7,220 bases of DNA from Candidatus Acetothermia bacterium (lineage in GTDB: Bacteria > Bipolaricaulota > Bipolaricaulia > Bipolaricaulales > Bipolaricaulaceae): the NCBI GenBank assembly GCA_003551325.1, contig PUMK01000326.1:1-7220 (forward strand), written 5' to 3'. Of this stretch, positions 1-5,269 are shown piece by piece; the stretch's first letter is position 1, and every line of letters begins with the position of its first letter. A model generated the notes under the pieces. The model was not told the DNA's origin and searched no databases. It was given only the letters and a program-made list of their open reading frames with translations. A program made the translations under genes and the position numbers.

Positions 1-280
1 GCGTCAGCGACAAACGTCGGTAAATCCCTTTCTCTCGCTCCCCAGTGAATCCGATCGCAGTGTGCTGGATCCCGGTGATCATGAGTGCCATGACCACGAT
101 GCCCGGCAGGAGGTAGTCGATGGCCCGCACGCCGAGATCCTCGAACATTACCGTGTCCCCGTAGATGAGGCCGAACAGCACGATGAAGAACATCGGAAAA
201 GCCAACGTCCAGAACAGGTTATCCAGACCCCGCATGAATAACTTGGCCTCCAACCAGGTTTGTCGCAGCAGTATGCTCAT
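1..280 (-). CDS. ABC-2 type transporter permease, N-terminal part (runs off the window)
   Basis: The first 93 residues of an ABC-2 membrane subunit are visible; the gene continues beyond base 1. It would form the membrane channel of the exporter whose ATPase lies just upstream. The translation starts MSILLRQTWLEAKLFMRG, a typical amphipathic lead-in. Two hydrophobic segments follow, at about residues 22-40 and 55-72, and then the charged EREKGIYRRL stretch at 81-90, which resembles the ER(E)KG(T)LxRL loop common after the second helix in this family. The ATG is two bases beyond the ATPase stop codon and is preceded by GGGAG inside the end of the ATPase gene, so the two are almost certainly cotranscribed and translationally coupled. 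The substrate cannot be told; the family includes drug, antibiotic and lipid exporters. Confidence 0.87.
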   Translation of the reverse strand, partial: MSILLRQTWLEAKLFMRGLDNLFWTLAFPMFFIVLFGLIYGDTVMFEDLGVRAIDYLLPGIVVMALMITGIQHTAIGFTGEREKGIYRRLSLT

Positions 281-282
281 CT

Positions 283-1200
283 CTACTCCCTAAGGTGCCG
301 CCCTGTGAGGGCGAGGAATACGTCCTCCAAAGTGGCCTTGCGCACAGTCAGATCCTGCAGGACAACGCCCAGGTCGTCGGCAATGCCGGTAAGCTGACTC
401 ACCACCCGAGAGGACTCGGAAGTGTGCAACACAAGTTTGCCGGCCGTTTCAGTCACCCGAGCCGGAAGGCCCGCCTCCTCCAGCGCTTTGCGCAGTTCGT
501 CACCCGGGTGGTCGATCTCCACAGTCGCTTCCAGTCCCGTCTCCGCAATCAACGCGTTCGGAGTATCCAAGGCGATGATCTTCCCGTGATCCATGATCGC
601 CACTCGACGGCACAACTGCTCGGCCTCCTCCATGTAGTGCGTCGTCAGGATGACCGTCTTCCCCTTCTCCCCAAGCTGACCGATGATGCCCCACAGCTTC
701 CGTCTCGCTTGGGGATCAAGTCCGCTGGTGGGCTCGTCCAGGAACAAAACCTTGGGATCGTTGACCAAGGCCAAGGCCAAGGCAAGCCGTTGTCTCTGAC
801 CGCCCGAAAGGCGCTCCACGAACGTGTCCTTCTTCTCCGTCAGCGCCAGTTCGTCCAGCAGCTGGGCAGCGGGGATAGCCCTTCGGTAGTAGCTGCCAAA
901 CAGCTCCAACGCCTCGGCAACGCGAATGCGGGGATAAAGCATGGTTGACTGAAGCTGAACCCCGATGAGCTCCCTGATCTCCTGACGCCCCCGGGCGGCA
1001 TCTATACCCAGCATCATGATGGAGCCCGCATCTGGGTTCCGCAGTCCTTCGATCATCTCAACCGTGGTCGTCTTCCCAGCACCGTTTGGCCCGAGAATCC
1101 CGAAGATCTCCCCTTCATCCACGCCAAAGGTCACCCCATCCACGGCAACCAATGATCCATACCGCTTGACCAGGTCCTTCACTTCCAGAATCGTTCCCAT
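283..1200 (-). CDS. ABC transporter ATP-binding protein (DrrA/CcmA-like exporter ATPase)
   Basis: Predicted 305-residue ATPase that powers the ABC-2 permease encoded next to it. All nucleotide-binding motifs are present: Walker A GPNGAGKT at 37-44, Q-loop Gln82, signature LSGGQ at 131-135, Walker B VLFLDEP at 151-157, D-loop SGLD at 159-162 and H-loop His188. The C-terminal extension of about 80 residues ending in TLEDVFLALTGR is typical of ATPases paired with ABC-2 permeases (DrrA-like), which usually run 300-330 residues. The reading frame is open for 24 codons further upstream, but the ATG at 1200 is preferred because AGGTGGAGG ends a few bases before it and the homologous region (MGTILEVKDLVKRYG) begins there. 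The substrate is unknown. Confidence 0.95.
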   Translation of the reverse strand: MGTILEVKDLVKRYGSLVAVDGVTFGVDEGEIFGILGPNGAGKTTTVEMIEGLRNPDAGSIMMLGIDAARGRQEIRELIGVQLQSTMLYPRIRVAEALELFGSYYRRAIPAAQLLDELALTEKKDTFVERLSGGQRQRLALALALVNDPKVLFLDEPTSGLDPQARRKLWGIIGQLGEKGKTVILTTHYMEEAEQLCRRVAIMDHGKIIALDTPNALIAETGLEATVEIDHPGDELRKALEEAGLPARVTETAGKLVLHTSESSRVVSQLTGIADDLGVVLQDLTVRKATLEDVFLALTGRHLRE

Positions 1201-1355
1201 CACCCTCCACCTTGCATAAAGCGGCTCCAGCCAATCTGCGTACCGCCAGTTGCCTTGAGACCAATCCCCCATGTTGGCAGAACATCTTCTGCTACGCGAA
1301 CAACGCCTATCCCGCGCCCTTCATGCGTGGGAATAATTACCTTTCAGAAGGCCGT

Positions 1356-1384
1356 ATCATAGCCCTTGCCTCCGCGCAGGTCCA
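1356..1384 (-). promoter_or_regulatory. Possible promoter of the ABC exporter operon
   Basis: On the minus strand TGGACC (-35, 4 of 6 to consensus) and TATGAT (-10, 5 of 6) are separated by 17 bases. Transcription would start near 1349, giving a leader of about 150 bases before the ATPase ATG. No clear transcription-factor site or riboswitch fold was recognised in that leader. Confidence 0.35.
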
Positions 1385-1509
1385 GCATGCACGGTCAGCT
1401 GGGGACAAAGCTGCCGATGTACCTTCTGGCTGAGAGCCGGTGAGCTGCGCCAGGATCCCAGCGCAAGAAACACTCAACCAGTCCGGTGCGATGTATACTG
1501 GGCCACCCG

Positions 1510-1815
1510 ATGAGCAGCATGCACGAGGCGACCCGCAGATACTGGGACGAGTCCGCAGACAGGTGGCGAGCGCTTGAGGATCAAGGCGGTCTCTGGCGCC
1601 GTTGCGCCCAGCATCCGGAACTCGCCTTCGAAGGGGGGACGCTCGATGTGATCCGGTGGTGCCTTGGCGCGCTCGATGGGCGAGATGTCTGCGTCATCGG
1701 CAGCGGCGACAACTGCGCCGCGTTCGCGCTGGCTGCTTGCGATGCACAGGTCACGTCCGTCGATATCTCCCAGCGCATCGAGGCGGGCTTGCACATGTCA
1801 GCTTGCACGAGATGA
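1510..1815 (+). pseudogene. SAM-dependent methyltransferase, truncated after motif I
   Basis: This reading frame matches the N-terminal third of class I SAM-dependent methyltransferases. It opens with a YWDESADRWRALEDQGG segment, then an HPEL motif, then the SAM-binding Rossmann strand VCVIGSGDN (motif I) at about residues 60-68 counted from the ATG at 1510, and the acidic strand VTSVDIS. In intact relatives, which are usually around 250 residues, the helix after VDIS continues into motifs II and III. Here similarity ends at SVDISQ, and the frame closes about 14 codons later in unrelated sequence. The catalytic two thirds are missing, so the product should be non-functional. The start is uncertain: an in-frame ATG at 1486 is also possible and neither has a good ribosome binding site. 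The 3' end was probably lost when the DNA carrying mazEF arrived. Confidence 0.7.
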
Positions 1816-1925
1816 ACACGCTGATGAACCGCTCGCCGATGAGCAAGCTCGGCATGCAGGCTCCCGATCAGGAGATCCTGCGTGCGGTTCTAGGGGGCGA
1901 ACAACTCACCGAGCGCGGACAGTGA
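1812..1925 (+). other. Short protein-like open frame (37 aa), unrecognised
   Basis: A 37-codon frame starts at an ATG overlapping the stop of the truncated methyltransferase (ATGA) and runs into the 3' end of mazF on the other strand. The product (MNTLMNRSPMSKLGMQAP...) looks protein-like, and most codons end in G or C. I do not recognise it. It could be a remnant of a larger gene, a small coupled gene, or chance. Confidence 0.2.
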
Positions 1926-2222
1926 CTTCTCGATCGCCTGAGGTGAGAGCCGCCCGAGCTTCTTCACGAGCCGTGCCCTGTCAACGGCTCGGATCTGGTC
2001 GAGAACGATGTGCCCCTCCTTGCCCTGGAATCGGCACGCAACTCGGAACGGGTACCCGTGGCTCCCGGTCGTGAGAGGTGCGACGATGTACGTTCCCATG
2101 TGCGCATTCAGTTCATCCGGCGACACAATGACACAGGGGCGCGCTTTCCTGATCTCACGACCGCGCGCAGGATCCAGAGAAACCAAGAAGACGTCGCCTC
2201 GGCGCACCTCCTCCTGCTTCAC
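1890..2222 (-). CDS. mazF: MazF/PemK-family endoribonuclease toxin
   Basis: Toxin of a type II MazEF module; the family cuts mRNA at short specific sequences and is blocked by the MazE antitoxin. Counting from the chosen start, RRGDVFLVSLDP at 7-18 is the first SH3-like strand, KARPCVIVSPD at 26-36 carries the conserved RP and the strand after it, and APLTTG at 48-53 holds the conserved Thr of the active site. The length of 110 residues is normal for the family. The frame opens at a GTG at 2231, but that codon lies inside the likely Shine-Dalgarno sequence AGAGGAG (2231-2237). GTG at 2222 gives an eight-base spacing and a GTGA overlap with the antitoxin stop; GTG at 2225 is also possible. It appears intact. 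The target sequence cannot be predicted from this alone. Confidence 0.93.
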   Translation of the reverse strand: MKQEEVRRGDVFLVSLDPARGREIRKARPCVIVSPDELNAHMGTYIVAPLTTGSHGYPFRVACRFQGKEGHIVLDQIRAVDRARLVKKLGRLSPQAIEKSLSALGELFAP

Positions 2223-2473
2223 CACTCCCACTCCTCTGCATCGAACCGGGTGGGAACATAGGGATCCAGACGAACATCTTCACTACGCTCAGCCGCGGCC
2301 TGGGCGGCCTCCGCCCACCCTCTGCGCGGCCTCCCGGCTGAGGAGATCACGACCTCCCCATCGCGTGCCTCCAGTTCGATCTCCTCCGTCAGGCCTGCCT
2401 GCTCGATGAGCGCCTTCGGCAGGCGAACGCCTCTCGAGTTCCCGATCTTCACGATTCTAGTCCTCAGCATCAT
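2219..2473 (-). CDS. mazE: MazE-like AbrB/SpoVT-fold antitoxin
   Basis: DNA-binding antitoxin that should neutralise the MazF encoded directly downstream and repress the shared promoter. Residues 4-45 form the swapped-hairpin AbrB domain, with the diagnostic VKIGNSRGVRLPK at 8-20 and LTEEIELEARDGEVVI at 28-43. The C-terminal half is less ordered and acidic, ending FDAEEWEW, which suits the toxin-binding tail. Two adjacent ATGs (2473 and 2470) follow GGGGG at a good distance. The frame runs 11 codons further upstream to 2506, but the mapped -10 box lies inside that extension, so those codons should not be translated. The 84-residue length is usual for MazE. Confidence 0.9.
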   Translation of the reverse strand: MMLRTRIVKIGNSRGVRLPKALIEQAGLTEEIELEARDGEVVISSAGRPRRGWAEAAQAAAERSEDVRLDPYVPTRFDAEEWEW

Positions 2474-2495
2474 CGGACACCCCCAACGTGCCCAC

Positions 2496-2525
2496 ATTGT
2501 AATCACCGCATTCGTACCCCGTCAA
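2496..2525 (-). promoter_or_regulatory. Promoter of mazE-mazF
   Basis: Minus-strand TTGACG (2520-2525, 5 of 6) and TACAAT (2496-2501, 5 of 6) are 18 bases apart. The predicted start near 2489 gives a leader of about 16 bases carrying the GGGGG ribosome binding site for mazE. Confidence 0.65.
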
Positions 2526-2545
2526 GTTGCCCCTGCACGGGCAAC
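2526..2545. promoter_or_regulatory. Palindrome abutting the mazE promoter, candidate MazE operator
   Basis: GTTGCCC and GGGCAAC form perfect 7-base arms around a centre of c-TGCA-c, so only one symmetrical pair in 20 bases is mismatched. It lies immediately upstream of the -35 box. MazE-type antitoxins usually bind such symmetric sites to autorepress, so this is the likely operator. The assignment is inference from position and symmetry. Confidence 0.5.
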
Positions 2546-2777
2546 ACCCCGCCCAACCACCGTGCCCCTAGGCTGGTGCGGATACCCTGAGAACAGAATC
2601 CTGCCCCATCAGCCCAGAGCGAAGCGCCATCGTTGCACGGCGGAAGACCCCGGGATCGCTCGTCAGTGTCGCTCGCTCCTCGGGGGATGTGAAAAGGGTG
2701 TGGGGGCCCGTGGCGCTCCCGGCACAGAAGGACCCACGGCAGCCGCGGGGTTGGAAAGACCTCACCGGGTGGACGAA
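2546..2777. other. Gene-free GC-rich stretch with inverted repeats
   Basis: No convincing gene was found here on either strand; the open frames crossing it have no recognisable domain. It contains an inverted repeat CCGTGG/CCACGG around 2706-2740. I saw no tRNA, tmRNA, RNase P or riboswitch hallmark. Confidence 0.4.
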
Positions 2778-2854
2778 CTACTCTATAACGCTTGCCCCGC
2801 GAAGAAAGCACCGCGGAAGAGTAGCCCACTGGTTACTACTGATTACGCTACTCT
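2778..2854. repeat. Three-arm repeat able to form two competing hairpins
   Basis: CTACTCT occurs at 2778-2784 and 2848-2854, and its complement AGAGTAG at 2818-2824. The middle arm can pair with either outer arm: with the left one over an inner CCGCG/CGCGG stem, or with the right one as an 8-base stem (AGAGTAGC/GCTACTCT) around a 22-base loop. It begins seven bases past the stop of the minus-strand acetyltransferase, so it would sit in that message's 3' end. There is no U-run, so it is not a standard intrinsic terminator. Confidence 0.5.
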
Positions 2855-2860
2855 GAGGGA

Positions 2861-3454
2861 TCACTTCAGATGCTTCCTCATTACAAACTGCCGAGCGGTT
2901 TCATGATGCACGGTAAAACCGCTTTTCTTGTACATTTCGACAGGCCCCATATAGTCCTCCGCTTCATTGGCGAACTCTTTGTTCGGATATGCCTCCACAA
3001 AATCAAAACCGTCTTGAGCCGCATCTTGACAGACACGCTCCAACAACAGCTTAGCAATCCCCTTTCTTCTCATTTCCGGTGCAATCGCAAAGCAGAATAC
3101 CGATTTCACCTTCATGTCCGGGTGTGATTCCTCTGTCGGTACGAAACCCATGAACCGCCGCCAACAGTAGCATTTCAGGCAATCTGCCTTCGTGTTGGCG
3201 TTGCACCATCCCACAACCTCATCATCACAATAGGCGAGATAGCCTTGTATGTTCCCACCCTTGACATATTGGATGGCGTAGTTCCTTCTTGCTTCGACCG
3301 ATGACGTATAGTCTTTGCCTTCAGCGTCATCATTGCACCACCACACGCAGTAACACTTATGTTCCTCCTTATTGGTAGCATGCGGCGTCGTATCGAAGAA
3401 GCGCACATAATCGTCCACAAGGCTGGGCGTCAACTTGCGAATGTCGATGTTCAT
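2861..3454 (-). CDS. GNAT-family N-acetyltransferase, cysteine-rich
   Basis: Predicted 197-residue acetyl-CoA-dependent acyltransferase of unknown substrate. The acetyl-CoA pyrophosphate loop RRKGIAKLLLERV lies at 129-141, directly after the strand VFCFAIAPEM (119-128), which is GNAT motif A. The later YKKSGF at 175-180 is the usual C-terminal GNAT signature. The N-terminal half carries CYCVWWC at 34-40 and CLKCYC at 92-97, giving an unusually high number of cysteines; paired CxC motifs near the N-terminus occur in a GNAT subgroup. The ATG has a strong GGGGGAGGT five bases away. GC content in sampled lines is about 45-52%, below the neighbouring genes, suggesting recent transfer. It is not a recognised toxin of a TA pair: no RHH or other DNA-binding partner adjoins it. 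Confidence 0.88.
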   Translation of the reverse strand: MNIDIRKLTPSLVDDYVRFFDTTPHATNKEEHKCYCVWWCNDDAEGKDYTSSVEARRNYAIQYVKGGNIQGYLAYCDDEVVGWCNANTKADCLKCYCWRRFMGFVPTEESHPDMKVKSVFCFAIAPEMRRKGIAKLLLERVCQDAAQDGFDFVEAYPNKEFANEAEDYMGPVEMYKKSGFTVHHETARQFVMRKHLK

Positions 3455-3594
3455 GCGTTACCTCCCCCGGCAAAGCCAATCATGGCTTCCACCGGATTCC
3501 CTCCCGATTTCCGATACCCCTTCGCCTCAGGCTCCCGGAACACGATGACGCTGCCCTTCAGCCCTGTCTTGATCCTGATACCCCTCGATCGCAG
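3451..3594 (-). other. 47-codon open frame ending on the acetyltransferase ATG
   Basis: A frame that opens just after a TAG at 3595-3597 runs for 47 codons and stops with a TGA overlapping the acetyltransferase start (ATGA). It includes GLKGSVIVFREPEAKGYRKS, which reads like real protein, but it has no ATG before residue 35 or so and no recognised domain. It is probably the tail of a broken upstream gene. Confidence 0.22.
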
Positions 3595-3637
3595 CTATTA
3601 CCTCAAGGATATCGCCAAGACGCTCCTCCGGGACCAT
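3527..3637 (-). other. 36-codon frame, possible helical remnant
   Basis: An ATG frame reading MVPEERLGDILEVIAAIEGY and closing after 36 codons. The RLxDILExIxxIE pattern is an amphipathic helix like those in HepT/DUF86 proteins, so this may be another piece of the disrupted gene alongside it in a shifted frame. The match is too short to be secure. Confidence 0.22.
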
Positions 3638-3705
3638 TGTACATGGACAGGCTCGCAGGCCGCATCAAGCATGTGCTGAAGTCGAATGCTGTCATGCCGG
3701 TGCAC
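3598..3705 (-). pseudogene. HepT-like (DUF86) toxin gene, N-terminal remnant
   Basis: Reading from a GTG, the 35-codon frame gives VHRHDSIRLQHMLDAACE. The RLQHMLDAA stretch is the hallmark first helix of HepT-family (DUF86) HEPN ribonucleases. Intact members run about 110-140 residues and carry an RxxxxH (Rx4-6H) active site in the second half. Here similarity stops after DAACE, the frame ends soon after, and no RxxxxH motif follows in any frame, so only the start survives. No MntA nucleotidyltransferase antitoxin was found next to it. This fits a decayed TA module. The match rests on a short motif, so confidence is moderate. Confidence 0.5.
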
Positions 3706-3792
3706 ACTGAACCTCGGCCTCACTCAGGACTGCATCTCGGAAGCAACAGCTGAGGTCCCTAGGAGTGCGCAGATCGGGCTCGTGGCGCTAGC

Positions 3793-3820
3793 TTGACTTA
3801 CGTCCGCTTTTCCGTACGCT
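3793..3820 (+). promoter_or_regulatory. Promoter of yefM-yoeB
   Basis: TTGACT (3793-3798, 5 of 6) and TACGCT (3815-3820, 3 of 6) are 16 bases apart. A start near 3827 leaves a short leader holding AAGGAGG (3837-3843), six bases before the yefM ATG. No clean palindrome was found here. Confidence 0.45.
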
Positions 3821-3849
3821 GAAGCCAGCAGGAAAGAAGGAGGAACCGA

Positions 3850-4092
3850 ATGCCGCCCATCAAGGCCACAGAGGCGCGAGCGAAGCTGTACAGGCTGCTC
3901 GACCAAGTTGCGGAATCGCATGAGCCCATCCTCATCACGGGCAAGCGCTCCAACGCGGTGCTCGTTTCGGAGGACGATTGGCGCGCGCTCCAGGAGACGC
4001 TTCATCTGCTGTCCGTGCCCGGAATGCGCGAGTCGATCCTTGAAGGACTCAAGACCCCTGTCGAGGAGTGCTCCGACCGCCTTGAGTGGTGA
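3850..4092 (+). CDS. yefM: YefM/Phd-family antitoxin
   Basis: An 80-residue antitoxin predicted to bind the YoeB toxin made from the next gene and to repress the operon. The Phd/YefM fold is clear: KATEARAKLYRLLDQVAESH at 5-24 is the N-terminal strand-helix DNA-binding part, EPILITGKRSNAVLVSEDDW at 25-44 is the beta-hairpin ending in the usual xDW, and the C-terminal helix (LQETLHLLSVPGMRESILEG) and acidic tail form the toxin-binding segment. The length is close to E. coli YefM (about 83 residues). The ATG has an ideal AAGGAGG six bases upstream. The gene overlaps yoeB by four bases. Confidence 0.94.
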   Translation: MPPIKATEARAKLYRLLDQVAESHEPILITGKRSNAVLVSEDDWRALQETLHLLSVPGMRESILEGLKTPVEECSDRLEW

Positions 4093-4352
4093 GCTGGAAG
4101 ATCGTCTTCACCAAACAAGCCCAGAAGGACGCCGCCAAACTGGCCGCCGCCGGGTTGAGAACCAAGGCCGAAGAACTGATCGAGCTTCTACGAGAGGATC
4201 CGTGGAGGACGCCTCCCCGCTACGAAAAGCTGTTGGGCGACCTTGCCGGTGCCTTCTCGCGACGCATCAATATCCAGCACCGTCTCGTGTACCAGATCCT
4301 CGAAGAGAAGAAGGTCGTCAAGGTTCTCAGGATGTGGACCCACTACGAGTGA
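4089..4352 (+). CDS. yoeB: YoeB-family mRNA interferase toxin
   Basis: Ribosome-dependent endoribonuclease toxin of the YefM-YoeB module; the family cleaves mRNA in the ribosomal A site and is held inactive by YefM. The 87-residue product has the family core AFSRRINIQHRLVYQI at 55-70 and the C-terminal RMWTHYE. By alignment from memory with E. coli YoeB, the catalytic residues correspond to Glu46, Arg65 and His85, and all are present. It starts at a GTG that overlaps the yefM stop as GTGA; the GTG one codon earlier (4086) is equally open. It lacks a strong Shine-Dalgarno sequence, so translation probably depends on coupling to yefM. It appears intact and active. Confidence 0.94.
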   Translation: MSWKIVFTKQAQKDAAKLAAAGLRTKAEELIELLREDPWRTPPRYEKLLGDLAGAFSRRINIQHRLVYQILEEKKVVKVLRMWTHYE

Positions 4353-4366
4353 CATGTGCGTGTCAC
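4349..4366 (+). terminator. Hairpin at the yoeB stop codon
   Basis: GTGACA and TGTCAC make a perfect 6-base stem around a 6-base loop, overlapping the yoeB TGA. A second hairpin (CCCCTG/CAGGGG, 4366-4386, loop of 9) follows directly. Neither has a U-run, so they may stabilise the mRNA end or assist termination rather than act as a classical terminator. Confidence 0.3.
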
Positions 4367-4386
4367 CCCTGAGTTCAGCGCAGGGG
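4366..4386 (+). repeat. Second hairpin after yoeB
   Basis: CCCCTG (4366-4371) pairs with CAGGGG (4381-4386) around a 9-base loop. It shares one base with the preceding hairpin. Confidence 0.3.
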
Positions 4387-4444
4387 CAGTGCTGCCTCCA
4401 CGCCCGCGAAGAATGTACAGCGGCCGAGTGCTCGCACCCTGCCA

Positions 4445-4469
4445 GGGGGTCGCAAAAAACACGTCCCCC
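4445..4469. repeat. Hairpin with A-rich loop in the yoeB/RHH gap
   Basis: GGGGG (4445-4449) and CCCCC (4465-4469) pair, then a T:T mismatch, then CG:CG, around a CAAAAAACA loop. A smaller hairpin, CTGGG-acgc-CCCAG, follows at 4483-4496. Together they fill the 200-base gap between two TA operons; no gene was seen there. Confidence 0.3.
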
Positions 4470-4515
4470 AAGGTCGTGATCACTGGGACGCCCCAGCAAC
4501 TGCGGCCGCCATCTG

Positions 4516-4530
4516 GACGTCTTGACGTCA
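4516..4530. promoter_or_regulatory. GACGTC repeat over the -35 box, candidate RHH operator
   Basis: The palindrome GACGTC occurs twice, separated by TT, and the second copy overlaps the -35 box (TTGACG) of the RHH-RelE promoter and extends to TGACGTCA. RHH antitoxins commonly bind short tandem palindromes of this kind. Function is inferred from position. Confidence 0.4.
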
Positions 4531-4550
4531 CAACGCTATAGGACTAAAGT
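4522..4550 (+). promoter_or_regulatory. Promoter of the RHH-RelE operon, likely leaderless
   Basis: TTGACG (5 of 6) and TAAAGT (4 of 6) are exactly 17 bases apart, and the -10 box ends six bases before the ATG at 4557. Transcription would start at or within a base or two of the start codon. There is no Shine-Dalgarno sequence upstream, which agrees with a leaderless message. Confidence 0.55.
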
Positions 4551-4556
4551 GGCAAC

Positions 4557-4790
4557 ATGAGCACGAAGCACAGACGGGCCACGCTGTACCTGGATCCTGA
4601 GCTCCACCGGGCGTTGCGGCTCAAGGCCGCCGAGACCGACCGATCCGTGTCCGACCTCGTGAACGAAGCCATCAGGCTTGCGCTCGCCGAGGACGCTGAG
4701 GATCTGGCGGCGTTCGACGAACGGGCGTCCGAGCCAAACCTGCTCTTCGAGGAGGCAGTCAAGGAGCTACACCAGCGTGGCAGATTATGA
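4557..4790 (+). CDS. Ribbon-helix-helix (CopG-type) antitoxin
   Basis: A 77-residue DNA-binding antitoxin, partner of the RelE/ParE toxin made by the overlapping gene. RRATLYLDPELHRALRLKAA at 6-25 is the RHH strand and first helix (alternating T-L-Y-L-D face), and RSVSDLVNEAIRLALAE at 29-45 is the second helix with the usual S-x-x-D/E-L-V-x-E-A pattern. The remaining 30 residues (from about 46, rich in Glu and Asp) are the likely toxin-binding tail. The ATG follows directly from the predicted transcription start and has no ribosome binding site, so translation is probably leaderless. Overlap with the toxin is 14 bases. Confidence 0.9.
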   Translation: MSTKHRRATLYLDPELHRALRLKAAETDRSVSDLVNEAIRLALAEDAEDLAAFDERASEPNLLFEEAVKELHQRGRL

Positions 4791-5037
4791 CGTCTACCTC
4801 AAGCCATCAGCGTTGAAAGAGCTGGATGCCATCGGCTCCAAGAAAGCCCGGCAGCGCATGGTACAGACGATTCGCGGCCTCGCCGAAGATCCGCGGCCCA
4901 GCGGTTGTCGCAAACTCTCGGGGAAGGACAAGTACCGCATTCGTTGCGGCAACTACCGGATCGTGTACGCGGTTCAGGATGCCGATATGTCCCTCACCGT
5001 CGTCAAGATAGGACATCGCCGCGAAGTGTACCGGTGA
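4777..5037 (+). CDS. RelE/ParE-superfamily toxin
   Basis: An 86-residue toxin of the RelE/ParE fold, paired with the RHH antitoxin upstream. Characteristic segments are YLKPSALKELDAIGSKKAR at 7-25, the LAEDPRPSGCRKLSG turn at 35-49, the core KYRIRCGNYRIVYAV at 52-66, and the C-terminal VVKIGHRREVYR at 75-86. Those last two blocks contain the basic residues and terminal Tyr used by RelE-type ribosome-dependent mRNases; ParE gyrase inhibitors share the fold, so the exact target is not certain. The RIRCGNYRIVYAV and GHRREVY pattern favours RelE. It begins at a GTG with AAGGAG ten bases upstream, inside the antitoxin gene. The open frame extends further upstream but that part is only a shadow of the antitoxin gene. 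Confidence 0.91.
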   Translation: MADYDVYLKPSALKELDAIGSKKARQRMVQTIRGLAEDPRPSGCRKLSGKDKYRIRCGNYRIVYAVQDADMSLTVVKIGHRREVYR

Positions 5038-5044
5038 TCACAGC

Positions 5045-5060
5045 ACCCGCGAGCACGGGT
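5045..5060 (+). terminator. Small hairpin after the RelE toxin
   Basis: ACCCG and CGGGT form a 5-base stem around a 6-base loop, eight bases after the toxin stop codon. There is no U-run. It may be a weak terminator or chance. No gene is seen in the remaining gap to 5269. Confidence 0.22.
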
Positions 5061-5269
5061 CCAGACTGCTCCTGATCGGATTCGAAGATGCACGCGAACT
5101 ACTGGGCAGCTGACGAGCACCCGGAGAGGGAACCTGCATTGCGCCAGGAGATCAGCGGTCGGTCTCCATCTATGCATGAACCCCGAGGCCTGAACCGGAT
5201 CATCGCGAGGGGCACACCCGTCCTGTATTGGTGAGAGAACGTCGCGACGAGCGCCTACCTCTTCACCCG

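Noticed and set aside
295..948. A 217-residue plus-strand open frame
   Set aside because: It lies wholly opposite the ABC ATPase, has no recognisable domain and reads as a codon shadow of a GC-rich gene.
1486..1500. TATACT as a -10 box for the methyltransferase
   Set aside because: There is no -35 partner at a proper distance and the possible upstream start codon overlaps it.
2740..2790. A T-box-like GGGTGG element
   Set aside because: The rest of the T-box (NCCGCG pairing, specifier loop, downstream synthetase or amino-acid gene, terminator) is missing.
2503..2829. A 108-residue minus-strand frame upstream of mazE
   Set aside because: It has no family resemblance and no ribosome binding site, and it runs through inverted repeats and across the mazE promoter and operator.
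5038..5225. Short in-frame pieces such as LLLIGFEDARELLG and RIIARGTPVLYW, the latter faintly like an MntA nucleotidyltransferase tail
   Set aside because: The matches are too short and lack any nucleotidyltransferase motif; they are not enough to call a gene or remnant.
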